From Paenibacillus uliginis N3/975 (GTDB lineage Bacteria; Bacillota; Bacilli; Paenibacillales; Paenibacillaceae): 64,000 bases of DNA. The notes beneath the pieces are model-generated. The model was not told the origin of the DNA and did no database searches. It saw nothing but the letters and a program-made list of their open reading frames with translations. Below, in pieces: positions 8,603 through 16,876 of this stretch; position 1 is the first letter of the stretch; each line of letters begins with the position of its first letter. The stretch covers positions 2,814,010 through 2,878,009 of the forward strand of contig NZ_LT840184.1 in NCBI RefSeq assembly GCF_900177425.1. Reading direction: 5' to 3'. The position numbers and the translations under genes were made by a program.

Positions 8603-9016
8603 GTTTTTGTTGAACTAACGGCTGAAGGGGGATCACCTTTTAGGTATGAGCGCTTAGCAGAGAAGCTGGACAACACAATAGCCATTAAGTGGCATCAAGG
8701 CCACCCTGTAGAAGAGGATTGGATTGTTGAAGCAGAAGCGGAGCTGGGATACAGCCTGCCGCCATCCTATCGCTGGTGGGTTAAGAAGTACGGCAACGCA
8801 TTGCTTGAAGGCACGGAGATTTTGAAGCTTGCCCCGCGAGACTTAAGGGAATATGTCGATGCTGACATTTTGTATATCCACCGTCTACCCCGTCATTTGC
8901 AGTCTTTCTGGAGCAATTGATTGACGAACGCAGTGCTCGGAATTGATGTTTGTCGTGATAGCGATGGAGCAGGAGAGAACGGTATCTTGTTATCAAAGCT
9001 AAAGTATCATGCCTAA
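8603..9016 (+). pseudogene. Remnant of a SMI1/KNR4 (SUKH)-family gene
   Basis: A frame without a start codon reads RYERLAEKLDNTIAI, WHQGHPVEEDWIVEAEAELG, YSLPPSYRWWVKKYGNALLEG and IYIHRLPRHLQ, the typical SUKH layout (E-x-E-L-G-x-x-L-P-x-x-Y). It then breaks: further frames continue FLEQLIDERSA and GIDVCRDSDGAGENG up to a TAA at 9014. So at least two frameshifts and a lost 5' end are present. SUKH proteins are commonly immunity proteins against secreted polymorphic toxins, so this is probably an eroded immunity gene. The same tail recurs as a fragment near 31894. Confidence 0.7.
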
Positions 9017-9017
9017 A

Positions 9018-9096
9018 AAGTCGCGATTACCGTGGCTTTTTTTGCTGTAATGAAATAAGTTCTTGCCCCAAGCAAGGACAAGAACATGTATTCATT
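9018..9096. repeat. Copy of dispersed intergenic repeat: terminator hairpin plus GTTCTTG inverted repeat
   Basis: AGTCGCG/CGTGGCT (about 9019-9036) makes a wobble-containing stem before TTTTTTT. It is followed by AAGTTCTTG (9058-9066) and GGACAAGAAC (9076-9085) with GTATTCATT. The same elements occur near 16611, 36903, 37924, 39801, 46291 and 61846. Confidence 0.6.
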
Positions 9097-9247
9097 AAAA
9101 ATTATTTATATGTCTCGGACAGTACTTCTGTCATACCTACAAACCGGTCGCCAATCCCGGCATTTTTCAGATTTGTCTTCCGAAACGAGCAATGGCTGAA
9201 TTGACGTGACACCAACGTAACATCCAGATTATGGATGGGAAATTTCA

Positions 9248-10471
9248 CTAATAGGTTTCATAGACAAATTGGCTATTCATTTCAAGCTCGTGATTAAACA
9301 CGACGTAAATGCATAGTTGCCCGGCTGGAGTATTACCTGCATCGTACCCCAACCGAATGGTGGCGTCTTCATGAAACCCAAGCTCGGACAAGACTAATTC
9401 AGTCACATCTTCGTCAGGATGAGTAGTGGCAATCAAGTCTATTGCTCGATGATGAAGCTGATCAAAGTGTTCCCAGGTTTTTCTGATTACGGGTGACAGA
9501 CGTCTCATATCCGCCTTGGCTGGTACATACGCTGTTACGGAAAGTTCCTTGTCCTTATGACGGAGTGTGGTTGTATAGTAACATAGCGAGCTGTCGTATT
9601 GAAAAGTCCCCATTCCTTTGACGGTATGATCCGGCTCTACAAAGAGGTTATCGCCGTACTCCACCTGCTTCAGCACCGGATTATGGCGGGTATTCAGTTC
9701 CGAAAGTTTATTTTCCGAGCAGTAGAGCTCGATTAGAAGCGGATTATGGCTGAGATCCAAGCTTGTGAGATGATTTTGGAAACATCTTAAACTTTCTAAA
9801 ACCCGACTGCGGGTTATATCCAAATTCTTTAAATGATTGCTATTGCAGCGGATTTCAACCAGGTTCGTGCAATTATGTATATTCAAGCTGATCAAATAAT
9901 TGTTCCCACAATCAAGATACATGAGAGACGTATTCTGGTCTAAATCCAAATCGAATATGGAATTATAGCTGCAGTTCAGTTCCTTTAGGTTGATGTTATG
10001 CTCTAGGTGTAACTCTGAAATGATGTTCCAATAACAGACCAACTTGGTGAGCATGGGATTGTGGCTGATATCCAGATGCCGAAGGCGGTTAAAACCGCAA
10101 TCCAGGGCTTCCAATTGGTCATTGGCCGTCAAATCCAATGAATGAATCTCATTTTTGTTACAAAACAGCTTCTTCAGTTTTGTGTTACGGTCCGTATTCA
10201 GAAAGGTAAGTTGATTTCCATTGCATTCCAACTTTATCAGGTTCGTATTTTTGCTAATGTCAAGTTCCGTCAAGTTATTAAACGAGCAATCAAGCTCCTC
10301 AAGAGATGTGAAGTGTTCAATCCCTTTCAGACTGCAAAATCGTCGATTCGCAAGCTGAAGGGATACGATTCCTTCCAGATCGCCTGTCTGTATCCGCCCG
10401 TGATTCCCGCAAAACTGTTCGAGTACAAATGCTTTAAAGCATTCATCCATGAAATCGTTGGTAATATCCAT
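9248..10471 (-). CDS. Leucine-rich-repeat protein with a unique C-terminal domain
   Basis: A 407-residue, probably cytoplasmic protein without signal peptide. Residues about 57-275 contain ten consecutive 21-residue repeats of the form L-x-x-L-x-C-x-x-N-x-L-x-x-L-D-I-S-x-N-x-x-L (for example EELDCSFNNLTELDISKNTN), with Cys at the usual internalin-like asparagine-ladder position. The C-terminal 120 residues (KELSVTAYVPAKADMRRLSP..., ELVLSELGFHEDATIRLGYD) form a separate domain I cannot name; it resembles DUF2004/DUF2262-type domains in style. Such proteins probably mediate protein-protein contact; a link with toxin immunity is suggested only by the SUKH remnant next door. GGGGAG is 7 nt before the ATG. 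Confidence 0.85.
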   Translation of the reverse strand: MDITNDFMDECFKAFVLEQFCGNHGRIQTGDLEGIVSLQLANRRFCSLKGIEHFTSLEELDCSFNNLTELDISKNTNLIKLECNGNQLTFLNTDRNTKLKKLFCNKNEIHSLDLTANDQLEALDCGFNRLRHLDISHNPMLTKLVCYWNIISELHLEHNINLKELNCSYNSIFDLDLDQNTSLMYLDCGNNYLISLNIHNCTNLVEIRCNSNHLKNLDITRSRVLESLRCFQNHLTSLDLSHNPLLIELYCSENKLSELNTRHNPVLKQVEYGDNLFVEPDHTVKGMGTFQYDSSLCYYTTTLRHKDKELSVTAYVPAKADMRRLSPVIRKTWEHFDQLHHRAIDLIATTHPDEDVTELVLSELGFHEDATIRLGYDAGNTPAGQLCIYVVFNHELEMNSQFVYETY

Positions 10472-10850
10472 GACATATCTCCCCGTAAAATGGTTTCTCC
10501 GTTCAATCGTGCATGAAGCCTCGCTGTTTGACGAGATGTAACATGTTTAAAGTAATCTACTTCAAAAGCTATTGCAAGGCCAAGCGTGATTGAATCTGAA
10601 GCAATAGTCTATTTTTCGAAGAAGAGAAGTCTTACGGGTAAGTGGTATGTTCAGTACATTTGAGTTAATACAATTAAGAATAGAAGGGGAGCTCGCATCA
10701 AAGATGGTTCCGAGTCATTAAGCTAACGGGTAGGATAACGTAATAGCCACATAGAATAAACTTATAACGTGCTTTCATGGGATGAATGTCATCAGAATAA
10801 TCAAAGGTTGCAATAAATCGAGGTGTGATCATATGACCAGGAGGATAGAA
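10472..10850. other. Intergenic stretch with a TAACGGG-type repeat
   Basis: No gene is visible here. The stretch holds the divergent upstream regions of the LRR gene and the methyltransferase. It also carries one TAACGGG-type copy (attaAGCTAACGGGTAGGATAACGTAA, upper-case part 10721-10742). Confidence 0.5.
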
Positions 10851-11684
10851 ATGAATACATCAAATTCAACTTATAATGCAAGCAAAGCCAACATTGGAAT
10901 TGAAGCAGAGATTAATCGCCTTAAAGCACAAGCTTTGATGGGATGGGAGAAGGAATATCAATATTTAAAGTGGTATGGCTTGGAAGATGGAATGAAGGTG
11001 TTAGAAGTGGGTTGTGGGCCAGGATTTGTTACGGAACAGCTTATTAAGAACTTACCAAAAAGTAAAATAACAGCATTAGATTTTGATAAAAAGCTACTAA
11101 CTAATGCTAAACAGCTCAGTACTACCTCAAATGTCAACTTCATTCAATCCTCTGTTTATGATATGGGCCTTCCAGATAATGAATATGATTTCGCTATAGC
11201 TCGTTTAATTTTCCTTCACTTATACGAACCTGTAAAAGCAGCAGAAGAGATTTTTAGGGTGCTGAAACCTGGTGGGAAATTAGTAATCATTGATATAGAT
11301 GATGGCATTTTTGGTGTTGTACAACCCAATATCGAGAATTTGCATTCGATCATTAACAAGTTAATTCGCATGCAAGGTGATGCTGGAGGTAATCGTGAAA
11401 TTGGGCGAAGTTTACCCAGATTATTGAAAGAAACTGGTTATTGTAATATTAGTTTGGACGCAATTTCCCTACATAGTGATTTAGTTGGATTAGAAGGTTT
11501 TGTGGAGCAATTTAATCCAAAGAGATTTGAACCATTTTTTAGGAGTGGGATTCTATCTGAAAGTGACTTTCAACATATAGAAAAAGCGTATGAAAATTTA
11601 TTAATTAATCCTGATTCATATGCTATGATGATTTTTCATTTAGCTTGTGGAACAAAGCCGTTAAATGGTTCGGATGATAAATGA
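10851..11684 (+). CDS. Class I SAM-dependent methyltransferase
   Basis: A 277-residue methyltransferase. Motif I is KVLEVGCGPGFVTE (about residues 50-63), the acidic loop is ITALDFD, and post-motifs FIQSSVYDMGLPDNEYDFAIARLIF and LKPGGKLVIIDIDDG follow, as in UbiE/Methyltransf_25 proteins. The long C-terminal part (REIGRSLPRLLKETGYCNIS) is usual for small-molecule methyltransferases. The start is ATG 10851, 6 nt after AGGAGG at 10839-10844; an ATG at 10833 would also be possible. It is a single-gene unit in an accessory region and the substrate is unknown. Confidence 0.88.
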   Translation: MNTSNSTYNASKANIGIEAEINRLKAQALMGWEKEYQYLKWYGLEDGMKVLEVGCGPGFVTEQLIKNLPKSKITALDFDKKLLTNAKQLSTTSNVNFIQSSVYDMGLPDNEYDFAIARLIFLHLYEPVKAAEEIFRVLKPGGKLVIIDIDDGIFGVVQPNIENLHSIINKLIRMQGDAGGNREIGRSLPRLLKETGYCNISLDAISLHSDLVGLEGFVEQFNPKRFEPFFRSGILSESDFQHIEKAYENLLINPDSYAMMIFHLACGTKPLNGSDDK

Positions 11685-11826
11685 ATAGTTAGGCTCTAAT
11701 GGGAACCTCCGCCGTCTTAACTTCCAGCGGGGCAGTGGAATTTCCTCCATCTCTTGGACAAAACTTATATTATAGCTGTGGGGTTTTGTGCTTGAGTAAC
11801 GAACGTCCATCCGTATTAGAATATAA

Positions 11827-12330
11827 GAAATACCAGAATCAATATTAGAAGAACGGGATATTCAAGGCAATTTGTTATTAAATCTCGCCAACATTTCCAT
11901 ACACATGTTTAGATATGATTTCGTTGAAAGTTTTGTCCATCATAATACCCCGTACCACATTGCTCTGAAAAAAATACCTTATATCGATTCTAAGGGCTAT
12001 GTTGTAACCCCCAGTGAACCAAATGCATACAAGTTGGAAAGATTCATTTTTGACTACTTCCGTTTGGCAGAAAAAGTTACAGTTTTAATGGTTGAACGGG
12101 AAGAGGAATTTGCTCCAGTAAAAAATAGAGAAGGACAGGACAGCCCTTTTACTGCAAGAAACCAAATTTTAAATCTCCATAAGAAATGGATAGAGAATAG
12201 TGGCGCCAGTATATTAGAACTAGAACAAAACCGACAAATTGAAGTATCTCCTTTAATCTCATACTCTGGAGAAGGAGTAAATGAAAATTTAGAAAAGATA
12301 ATCACTGAGTCAGAAAGACGATTCAACTAA
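11827..12330 (+). pseudogene. 3' fragment of a UDPGP-type uridylyltransferase gene (UDP-sugar pyrophosphorylase)
   Basis: The frame begins EIPESILEERDIQGNLLLNLANISIHMF directly after an in-frame stop, with no start codon or binding site. It continues KLERFIFDYFRLAEKVTVLMVEREEEFAPVKNREGQDSP, which is the C-terminal third of UDP-N-acetylhexosamine pyrophosphorylases. The N-terminal nucleotide-binding domain with its L-x-G-G-x-G-T/S-R signature is absent. So this is a 5'-truncated, presumably dead gene. Its stop codon lies inside a TAACGGG-type repeat (AACTAACGGGCAG), hinting that a rearrangement joined the fragment to the repeat. Confidence 0.75.
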
Positions 12331-12363
12331 CGGGCAGTTTACGATAATAAGAACCTGCAGCCT
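12325..12363 (+). repeat. TAACGGG-type repeat at the end of the uridylyltransferase fragment
   Basis: AACTAACGGGCAGTTTACGA then ataataagaaCCTGCAGCC resembles the copy at 16421-16486 in order and spacing. The TAA is used as the stop codon of the gene fragment. Confidence 0.5.
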
Positions 12364-12464
12364 ATACTTTACAGGAGAACAAACATTCGGTAGTCTATGT
12401 ATAAGTAAATACATATAGTGGTGGCATTGATTCGTGCTACCCGATGGAGAAGGAGTGCGTCACA

Positions 12465-13109
12465 TTGGAATTTAATAATCTAATTCTTTGGATTGGCGGT
12501 TCCCCCGACTCAGGGAAAAGCACGATAGCAAGGTACATCGTTCAAAAATACAACCTATCATACTATGATTATGATGGTAATGAGAATAGGCATCATGAAG
12601 AGATTTCCGCTCATTCAGTTGGTGCAGAAGAAATCCTTTCTTCGACTATGGAAGACAATTGGGTGTATATCACGCCAGACGAATTAGTTCATAGGTCAAA
12701 TGCGTCATTTCGTGGTCGATTTCCTATGGTGGTCCGTGATTTATCTGCAATGAATGTTGATAATCCAATTTTAGCAGAAGGATTCGGACTTACGCCGAAT
12801 CTAGTAGCCCCCTTTTTAGGCAATTCAAACCAAGCGATTTGGTTTGTGTCGGATGAACACTTTAAGATGACTTCTGCAAAGAAACGCAGAAAATTGTCAG
12901 GAGAATTTAAGACAATTGATATAGAAAACGTAGCACTGGAGAACTTGCATAAACGAGATATGTTAATTGACGTCCAAATAAGAGAAGAAGCAAACCAGCT
13001 CGGTCTAAAAGTTATCGAAGTAAATTCCTCAGTACCTTTTGAAGTTGCTGTTAAATTGGTTGAGAAGCAATTTGATGAATATCTAACATATTGGAGACGT
13101 CATTCTTGA
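12465..13109 (+). CDS. P-loop NTPase (small kinase-like)
   Basis: A 214-residue protein with Walker A GGSPDSGKST at about residues 10-19 and a probable Walker B-like stretch NPILAEGFGLTP, in the layout of adenylylate/shikimate kinase-like small-molecule kinases. It ends with a basic RRHS tail. No second domain is visible. AGAAGGAG lies 11 nt before TTG 12465, which I take as the start; ATG 12444 lies upstream of that site and would add seven residues. It is another monocistronic accessory gene, with a TAACGG-type repeat about 25 bp downstream. The phosphate acceptor is unknown. Confidence 0.75.
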   Translation: MEFNNLILWIGGSPDSGKSTIARYIVQKYNLSYYDYDGNENRHHEEISAHSVGAEEILSSTMEDNWVYITPDELVHRSNASFRGRFPMVVRDLSAMNVDNPILAEGFGLTPNLVAPFLGNSNQAIWFVSDEHFKMTSAKKRRKLSGEFKTIDIENVALENLHKRDMLIDVQIREEANQLGLKVIEVNSSVPFEVAVKLVEKQFDEYLTYWRRHS

Positions 13110-13265
13110 CCTGTAATTTTAACGGTGATGTTGAAGTAACGGCAGGATAGCGTAATATTTTGGTTGTAATTATAATGTTTAATAGGGCCATTTAATGGCT
13201 CCAATTCATGTTCATCAGGAGTTACCAATAACCTGTGTCGAAATATTTGAAAAAGGGCAAGTTGT

Positions 13266-13646
13266 GTGAAAAAGACTGAAAAAATTTACAACACTGCAGT
13301 AGAGGCAACTTTAGAGGTAATTGGTGGGAAGTGGAAACCTGTTATTCTCTTTCATCTGACATTCGGTAAGAAACGTAATAATGAATTTATGAACTTGATT
13401 CCCGCAATAACACAAAAGATGTTAACGCAGCACCTTCGGGAGCTTGAAGAAGAGGGCGTCATCTTACGTATTTCCTATAATCAGGTACCACCGAGAGTTG
13501 AGTATGAGTTGACAGACTACGGCTGGAGTCTAAAGGAACTCCTACATCTGATGTGCCGTTGGGGGGATTCACATATAGAGAGAAAGTACAAGGGAAAGGC
13601 TAACGTTCTGGTTAATCCAATGCTTACAGACGTAAATAACAGTTAA
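13266..13646 (+). CDS. HxlR-family winged-helix transcriptional regulator
   Basis: A 126-residue HxlR protein: AVEATLEVIGGKWKPVILFHL, then ITQKMLTQHLRELEEEGVI (recognition helix) and PRVEYELTDYGWSL (wing). The start is GTG 13266 with AAAGGG upstream. It is convergent with an SDR gene at 13695-14765, a common HxlR partner type, and the SDR promoter carries a TGTAC...GTACA palindrome that could be its site. Regulators of this family often respond to electrophiles, quinones or disulfide stress. The single-Cys sensor of YodB is not evident: the only Cys is near the C-terminus (HLMCRWGD). Confidence 0.9.
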   Translation: MKKTEKIYNTAVEATLEVIGGKWKPVILFHLTFGKKRNNEFMNLIPAITQKMLTQHLRELEEEGVILRISYNQVPPRVEYELTDYGWSLKELLHLMCRWGDSHIERKYKGKANVLVNPMLTDVNNS

Positions 13647-13680
13647 GAAACCGACCCAATATACAAGGTCGGCTTTCTTA
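13645..13680. terminator. Terminator between convergent HxlR and SDR genes
   Basis: CCGACC (13651-13656) pairs with GGTCGG (13667-13672), extended by AAGAAA against CTTTCTT. It can act in both directions. Confidence 0.75.
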
Positions 13681-13694
13681 TTTTATACGATAGT

Positions 13695-14765
13695 TTAAGG
13701 GATGACTTTACGCTTTCGGAAGTCGTTGAAGATGTTCATAAACATTGCTTCGGTATCGACGAATTCGTGAAAGCCTAAACGACGAGCTTTAGTTCCGTCG
13801 GCAAAAAAATCGTAATCCCATGCAAACACGAAATCGCCGAATAGCCAAGAGGATACGTCTTTATAGGAATTCCGAGCAAGCCCATGCTTCTCAACCATTT
13901 TGTTCCAAAGCTGCTCCTTGTCCGCCATGACAACGTCCAGAGACATCTGCAACGGAGGCGCTGTTTCCATGCCAAAGTATTGAGCGATCTTCGGCCATAA
14001 CTCATTCCAACGAAACAGATCGCCATTCGTAATGTTGAATGCCTGATTCGCACAGCGCTCGTCGGTCGCCGCCCATACTGTTGCTTTTGCGAGAAGCCCA
14101 GCGTCTGTCATCTCCAAGAGGCTGTTGTAAGCTCCCGACTTACCTGGAAACCGCAAAGGTATTCCAAGTTCCTTCGAAATTGAAGCGTAAATCGCTATGA
14201 CCATTGCGAGGTTCATCGGATTTCCGAGCGAGAAGCCGCAGACTACAGAAGGACGGAGTGCCGACCAAGTCCAAGCCTTACCTTTTTGCCGTTGTTCTAA
14301 GAAATCTTGCTGATCAATATTGAACTCAGGAGGCATATGGTTAGCGTCTGTCTCACTAGCAGGAGTTTTGAACGGGCCGAGATGTGCACCGTATACCTTG
14401 TATCCCTGCATCAGACTGACATGTTTCAAGCCCGACGCGATTGGTTCGATCACTTCTACGATGTTCACTAACATGGCGAGATTCGGTGGAACAAGTTCAG
14501 CCCAAGTTGGACGGTCTTGGTAAGCAGCATAAAAAATGTGTGTTACCTCACTTAAATCGCTTAACTTCTCGTGAAGCTCGTCTATATTGAGTAGATCCGC
14601 AGCCACATATCGAACATGGTTGCTAGATTCTCCACCGCGACGCGATACGCCGATCACGTCCCAATCAGGGAGAGTGATGAGGTGATCGATGAGGTTGCGA
14701 CCGATAACACCATTTGCACCCACGACTAAGGCGACTTTGCGTGTTGTTGTAGATTCAATATTCAT
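13695..14765 (-). CDS. SDR-family oxidoreductase of the PRISE (progesterone 5-beta-reductase/iridoid synthase-like) type
   Basis: A 356-residue extended/atypical SDR. The NAD(P) loop is GANGVIG at residues 16-22 and the cofactor specificity residues follow in VSRRGG, suggesting NADPH. The active-site segment LMQGYKVYGAH with its Tyr/Lys pair is characteristic of the PRISE group, which reduces enone C=C bonds. The C-terminal half (SSWLFGDFVFAWDYDFFADGTKARRLGF) also matches that family. The likely role is reduction of reactive enones, in keeping with the neighbouring HxlR regulator. GAAGGAG is located upstream of the ATG. Confidence 0.88.
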   Translation of the reverse strand: MNIESTTTRKVALVVGANGVIGRNLIDHLITLPDWDVIGVSRRGGESSNHVRYVAADLLNIDELHEKLSDLSEVTHIFYAAYQDRPTWAELVPPNLAMLVNIVEVIEPIASGLKHVSLMQGYKVYGAHLGPFKTPASETDANHMPPEFNIDQQDFLEQRQKGKAWTWSALRPSVVCGFSLGNPMNLAMVIAIYASISKELGIPLRFPGKSGAYNSLLEMTDAGLLAKATVWAATDERCANQAFNITNGDLFRWNELWPKIAQYFGMETAPPLQMSLDVVMADKEQLWNKMVEKHGLARNSYKDVSSWLFGDFVFAWDYDFFADGTKARRLGFHEFVDTEAMFMNIFNDFRKRKVIP

Positions 14766-14782
14766 AGTGTTTCAGCTCCTTC

Positions 14783-14800
14783 TGTACTATTTTTTGTACA
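14783..14800. promoter_or_regulatory. Operator-like palindrome in the SDR promoter
   Basis: TGTAC (14783-14787) and GTACA (14796-14800) form an inverted repeat with an 8-bp AT-only spacer, just upstream of the SDR ribosome binding site. GTAC half sites are also present in the promoter of the second HxlR cluster (58449-58463). HxlR binding is inference. Confidence 0.4.
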
Positions 14801-15010
14801 ACATTATTTTGCATCAACTAACCATACATAGGAAGTACGCACTTTAATGTGACATAAGCACTTTAAAGTAATCAAGGTATATTCAGACGAAAAGAAGTCA
14901 GTCAACTCTCTCTTTGGCTTTCCTAATCTCATGGTGGATGGGTATACTCGGCGCTAGCTTTTCAAAGGTAGATTAAGTTAACGGGAACGCTAGTTCAATG
15001 CAAACAGATT

Positions 15011-15063
15011 AAAACCTCTCATTGGAAGCAAACCTAGATTTAACAGGTTTAATGGGAGGTTTT
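15011..15063 (+). promoter_or_regulatory. Long hairpin that sequesters the GGGAGG site of the DUF2798 gene
   Basis: AAAACCTCTCATT (15011-15023) pairs with AATGGGAGGTTTT (15051-15063) at 12 of 13 positions, and inner arms AAACCT (15030-15035) and AGGTTT (15045-15050) extend it. The outer stem buries GGGAGG at 15054-15059, the best binding site for ATG 15067. It could be an RNA switch or a terminator of upstream transcription. Confidence 0.5.
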
Positions 15064-15498
15064 ATTATGAATTTAACTATCTCGCCTATTATTATGGGAT
15101 TGGAACGTGGCTTCAGTAAAGAAGTTTACTTAGATAGTTTAAAAATTATTCCGTTTATGTGGATAATCGTAATTTTATCAGTAAGGTTGATTGCGGGACC
15201 GATCGTTGGTAAGCTGATGCCAAAATTCGTGGGACAGACAGATGGATTTAATGCCAGAGTATTATTAAATACTGTATTAAATGTAACGGTGTTATCTCTT
15301 TGGCTATCAATTATAGGAACTTGGGTGGGTACGAAACAAATAAGCTTAGAACCGTTTGAAAATTTCCTTCATATTTGGCCTAGAAACTTTGGTATAGCAT
15401 TATGGATTGAATTGTTGATTGCACAGCCTATAGCAAGATTTGCAATGAAAAAATTACACGCAAGACAGGCGAGTAAAGCTGAGAGTGTAAATTCTTAA
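15022..15498 (+). CDS. DUF2798-like four-helix membrane protein, 5' end possibly shortened
   Basis: Up to 158 residues with two similar two-helix halves. The second half (LLNTVLNVTVLSLWLSII... WPRNFGIALWIELLIAQPIARFAM) matches a complete DUF2798 repeat, while the first half starts abruptly at LTGLMGGFIMNLTISPIIMG. The basic N-terminus usual in this family is missing: a TAA stop lies 9 nt before TTG 15022. Translation may begin at TTG 15022 (no binding site) or ATG 15067 (GGGAGG 7 nt upstream, inside a hairpin), the latter losing half of helix 1. A TAACGGG-type repeat lies just upstream (14972-15005) and may mark where the 5' end was lost. Function unknown. Confidence 0.6.
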   Translation: MEANLDLTGLMGGFIMNLTISPIIMGLERGFSKEVYLDSLKIIPFMWIIVILSVRLIAGPIVGKLMPKFVGQTDGFNARVLLNTVLNVTVLSLWLSIIGTWVGTKQISLEPFENFLHIWPRNFGIALWIELLIAQPIARFAMKKLHARQASKAESVNS

Positions 15499-15546
15499 CA
15501 CGTAGGAGTGTGTGTCAGAACATAGGTAAATTTTTTTTCTTGTTTT

Positions 15547-15581
15547 GCCGATTGGTTTTTTTAAAAACCAGTCGGCTTTTT
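15547..15581 (+). terminator. Rho-independent terminator of the DUF2798 gene
   Basis: GCCGATTGGTTTTT (15547-15560) and AAAAACCAGTCGGC (15563-15576) pair at 13 of 14 positions plus one G-T wobble, then TTTTT. Confidence 0.9.
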
Positions 15582-15702
15582 AATGCGATGAAATTGTAAG
15601 GGATTCATTATGTATGAGTTTAACGTAGGGAATTAAGTGCTCGTGTTTGCGTGTATTTATGTAGCAGGTTTAATTCTATGGTCACCAAGCAAAATGTGAG
15701 AC

Positions 15703-15734
15703 AGATCTCCGTTTTTACGGGGGTCTATTTTCAT
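15703..15734 (+). terminator. Weaker hairpin in the 340-bp gap before the Arg-rich gene
   Basis: AGATCTCCGT (15703-15712) pairs, with G-T wobbles, with ACGGGGGTCT (15717-15726), followed by ATTTTCATTT. Nothing else is visible between 15582 and 15838 apart from A/T-rich upstream DNA. Confidence 0.45.
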
Positions 15735-15838
15735 TTGAGGAAATTGAGCGATTTGACTATTCATTTGTCCATATCCATTAAATCGATGGACTCATATATA
15801 TGTTAAAGATTCGTTAATAAAAAAGGAGGGAAAATGAA

Positions 15839-16423
15839 ATGTACAAAAGAACTGTCATAAGAAAGGCAAATAATACGGTCAAACAACTACAAGCACCTAG
15901 AAGACAAAACGGAATCCGGGCGAGTAGCGTTGCAAAGGCAATGAGAATGATGATTGCCGCACAAAGATCATTGAATACACAAAGACCGGTTGTTATTAAT
16001 CAAAGAATTAGGAGAATAAGTACGGATCGAAATTGGGTAAACGCACTTGAAATCGAGCGAAATCCGGCATGGGTTGCGCCCCAATCTGGTGAATCGTACG
16101 TTTGGGGAAGAAATGACCCTAACGGTCCTGCTGCTGTGGTCGCCAGAAGATTTACGATTAGAGACGATATTGAGAGAGCTCGCTTATTCCTGTCCGTTGA
16201 TAACTTTGCCATCGTTTTAATAAATGGACGGTCGGTAGTTATCGACAATCCGCAGGGCAATGTTTCATTCTTTAATCCTGGAAGAACGTTTAATATTAGG
16301 CGTTTCCTTCGGAGAGGTACAAATGATATTGTGATCGCCGCTTTTAACTTTCCGTCAAATGCAAACAGAAGCGGAGATAATCCGGCTGGTGTCCTTGCAC
16401 GTATCGAAATTGAACTAGACTAA
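15839..16423 (+). CDS. Arg-rich protein with a predicted beta-sandwich domain, unknown function
   Basis: A 194-residue protein without signal peptide or membrane segment. The first 60 residues are strongly basic (MYKRTVIRKANNTVKQ..., many Arg). The rest reads like a jelly-roll accessory module: RARLFLSVDNFAIVLINGRSVV, then FNIRRFLRRGTNDIVIAAFNFP and PAGVLARIEIEL. The same pattern (A-x-L-x-x-x-x-D-N-x-x-x-V-x-I-N-G, then L-x-x-G-x-N-x-I-x-x-x-A-x-N) is seen in galactose-binding-like modules next to glycosidases, but no catalytic domain is attached. The role could be structural, for example on the spore surface; this is a guess. GGAGGG is upstream, and a TAACGGG-type repeat starts 2 nt after its stop. 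Confidence 0.7.
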   Translation: MYKRTVIRKANNTVKQLQAPRRQNGIRASSVAKAMRMMIAAQRSLNTQRPVVINQRIRRISTDRNWVNALEIERNPAWVAPQSGESYVWGRNDPNGPAAVVARRFTIRDDIERARLFLSVDNFAIVLINGRSVVIDNPQGNVSFFNPGRTFNIRRFLRRGTNDIVIAAFNFPSNANRSGDNPAGVLARIEIELD

Positions 16424-16486
16424 GCTAACGGGAAACTATAGTTCAATAATAACTAGGACAAGGCTGCAGGCATTAACCTGCAGCCT
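16421..16486 (+). repeat. TAACGGG-type repeat with terminator hairpin after the Arg-rich gene
   Basis: TAAGCTAACGGGAAACTATA (from 16421; the first TAA is the stop codon) leads through GTTCAATAATAAC to a perfect 10-bp hairpin, AGGCTGCAGG (16461-16470)/CCTGCAGCCT (16477-16486). There is no U run, so termination is uncertain. Confidence 0.6.
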
Positions 16487-16610
16487 CTCTGCTCACAAAA
16501 GTTGACGGCTTCCCTAAATACTAGTATAAATCACTATCACATATATAATCTAAGAGAACTGGTAGGGGGGGATATACTGGTAGCGTCATACCCAAAAAAA
16601 CAGAAGATAG

Positions 16611-16668
16611 GTGTCAGAGGACAATAACATATACATTTAGGGACCGCGTAGATACGCGGTTTTATTTG
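16611..16668 (+). repeat. Copy of dispersed GGACAA leader plus terminator hairpin
   Basis: GTGTCAGAGGACAATAACAT (16611-16630) leads to ACCGCGTA (16643-16650)/TACGCGGT (16653-16660) and TTTATTTG. It corresponds base for base in layout to the copy at 61846-61900, whose hairpin differs by a paired G-C to A-T exchange. The rest of the gap to 16876 is A/T-rich, with no gene seen. Confidence 0.7.
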
Positions 16669-16876
16669 TTTGAGTATATATTACAAATATTTTACAAAAA
16701 GATCAGATGGAACAAGTCAAGTTAGCATAGTATATATTATGTTTAAAAATAACGACTTACTTTAGATTAACGATCCAATTACATCCAAATTTAATAATTC
16801 AATCAAATAAATGGGTTTATTATCCTTTAAATGTTAAAGTAATGTTATTAATCTGGAGAGAGAGGAGAAATAATTT

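Noticed and set aside
8611..16486. Interpretation of the TAACGGG repeats as integron attC sites
   Set aside because: No core matching GTTRRRY/RYYYAAC in a proper palindromic attC and no tyrosine integrase gene are visible; only the cassette-like pattern is kept as a finding.
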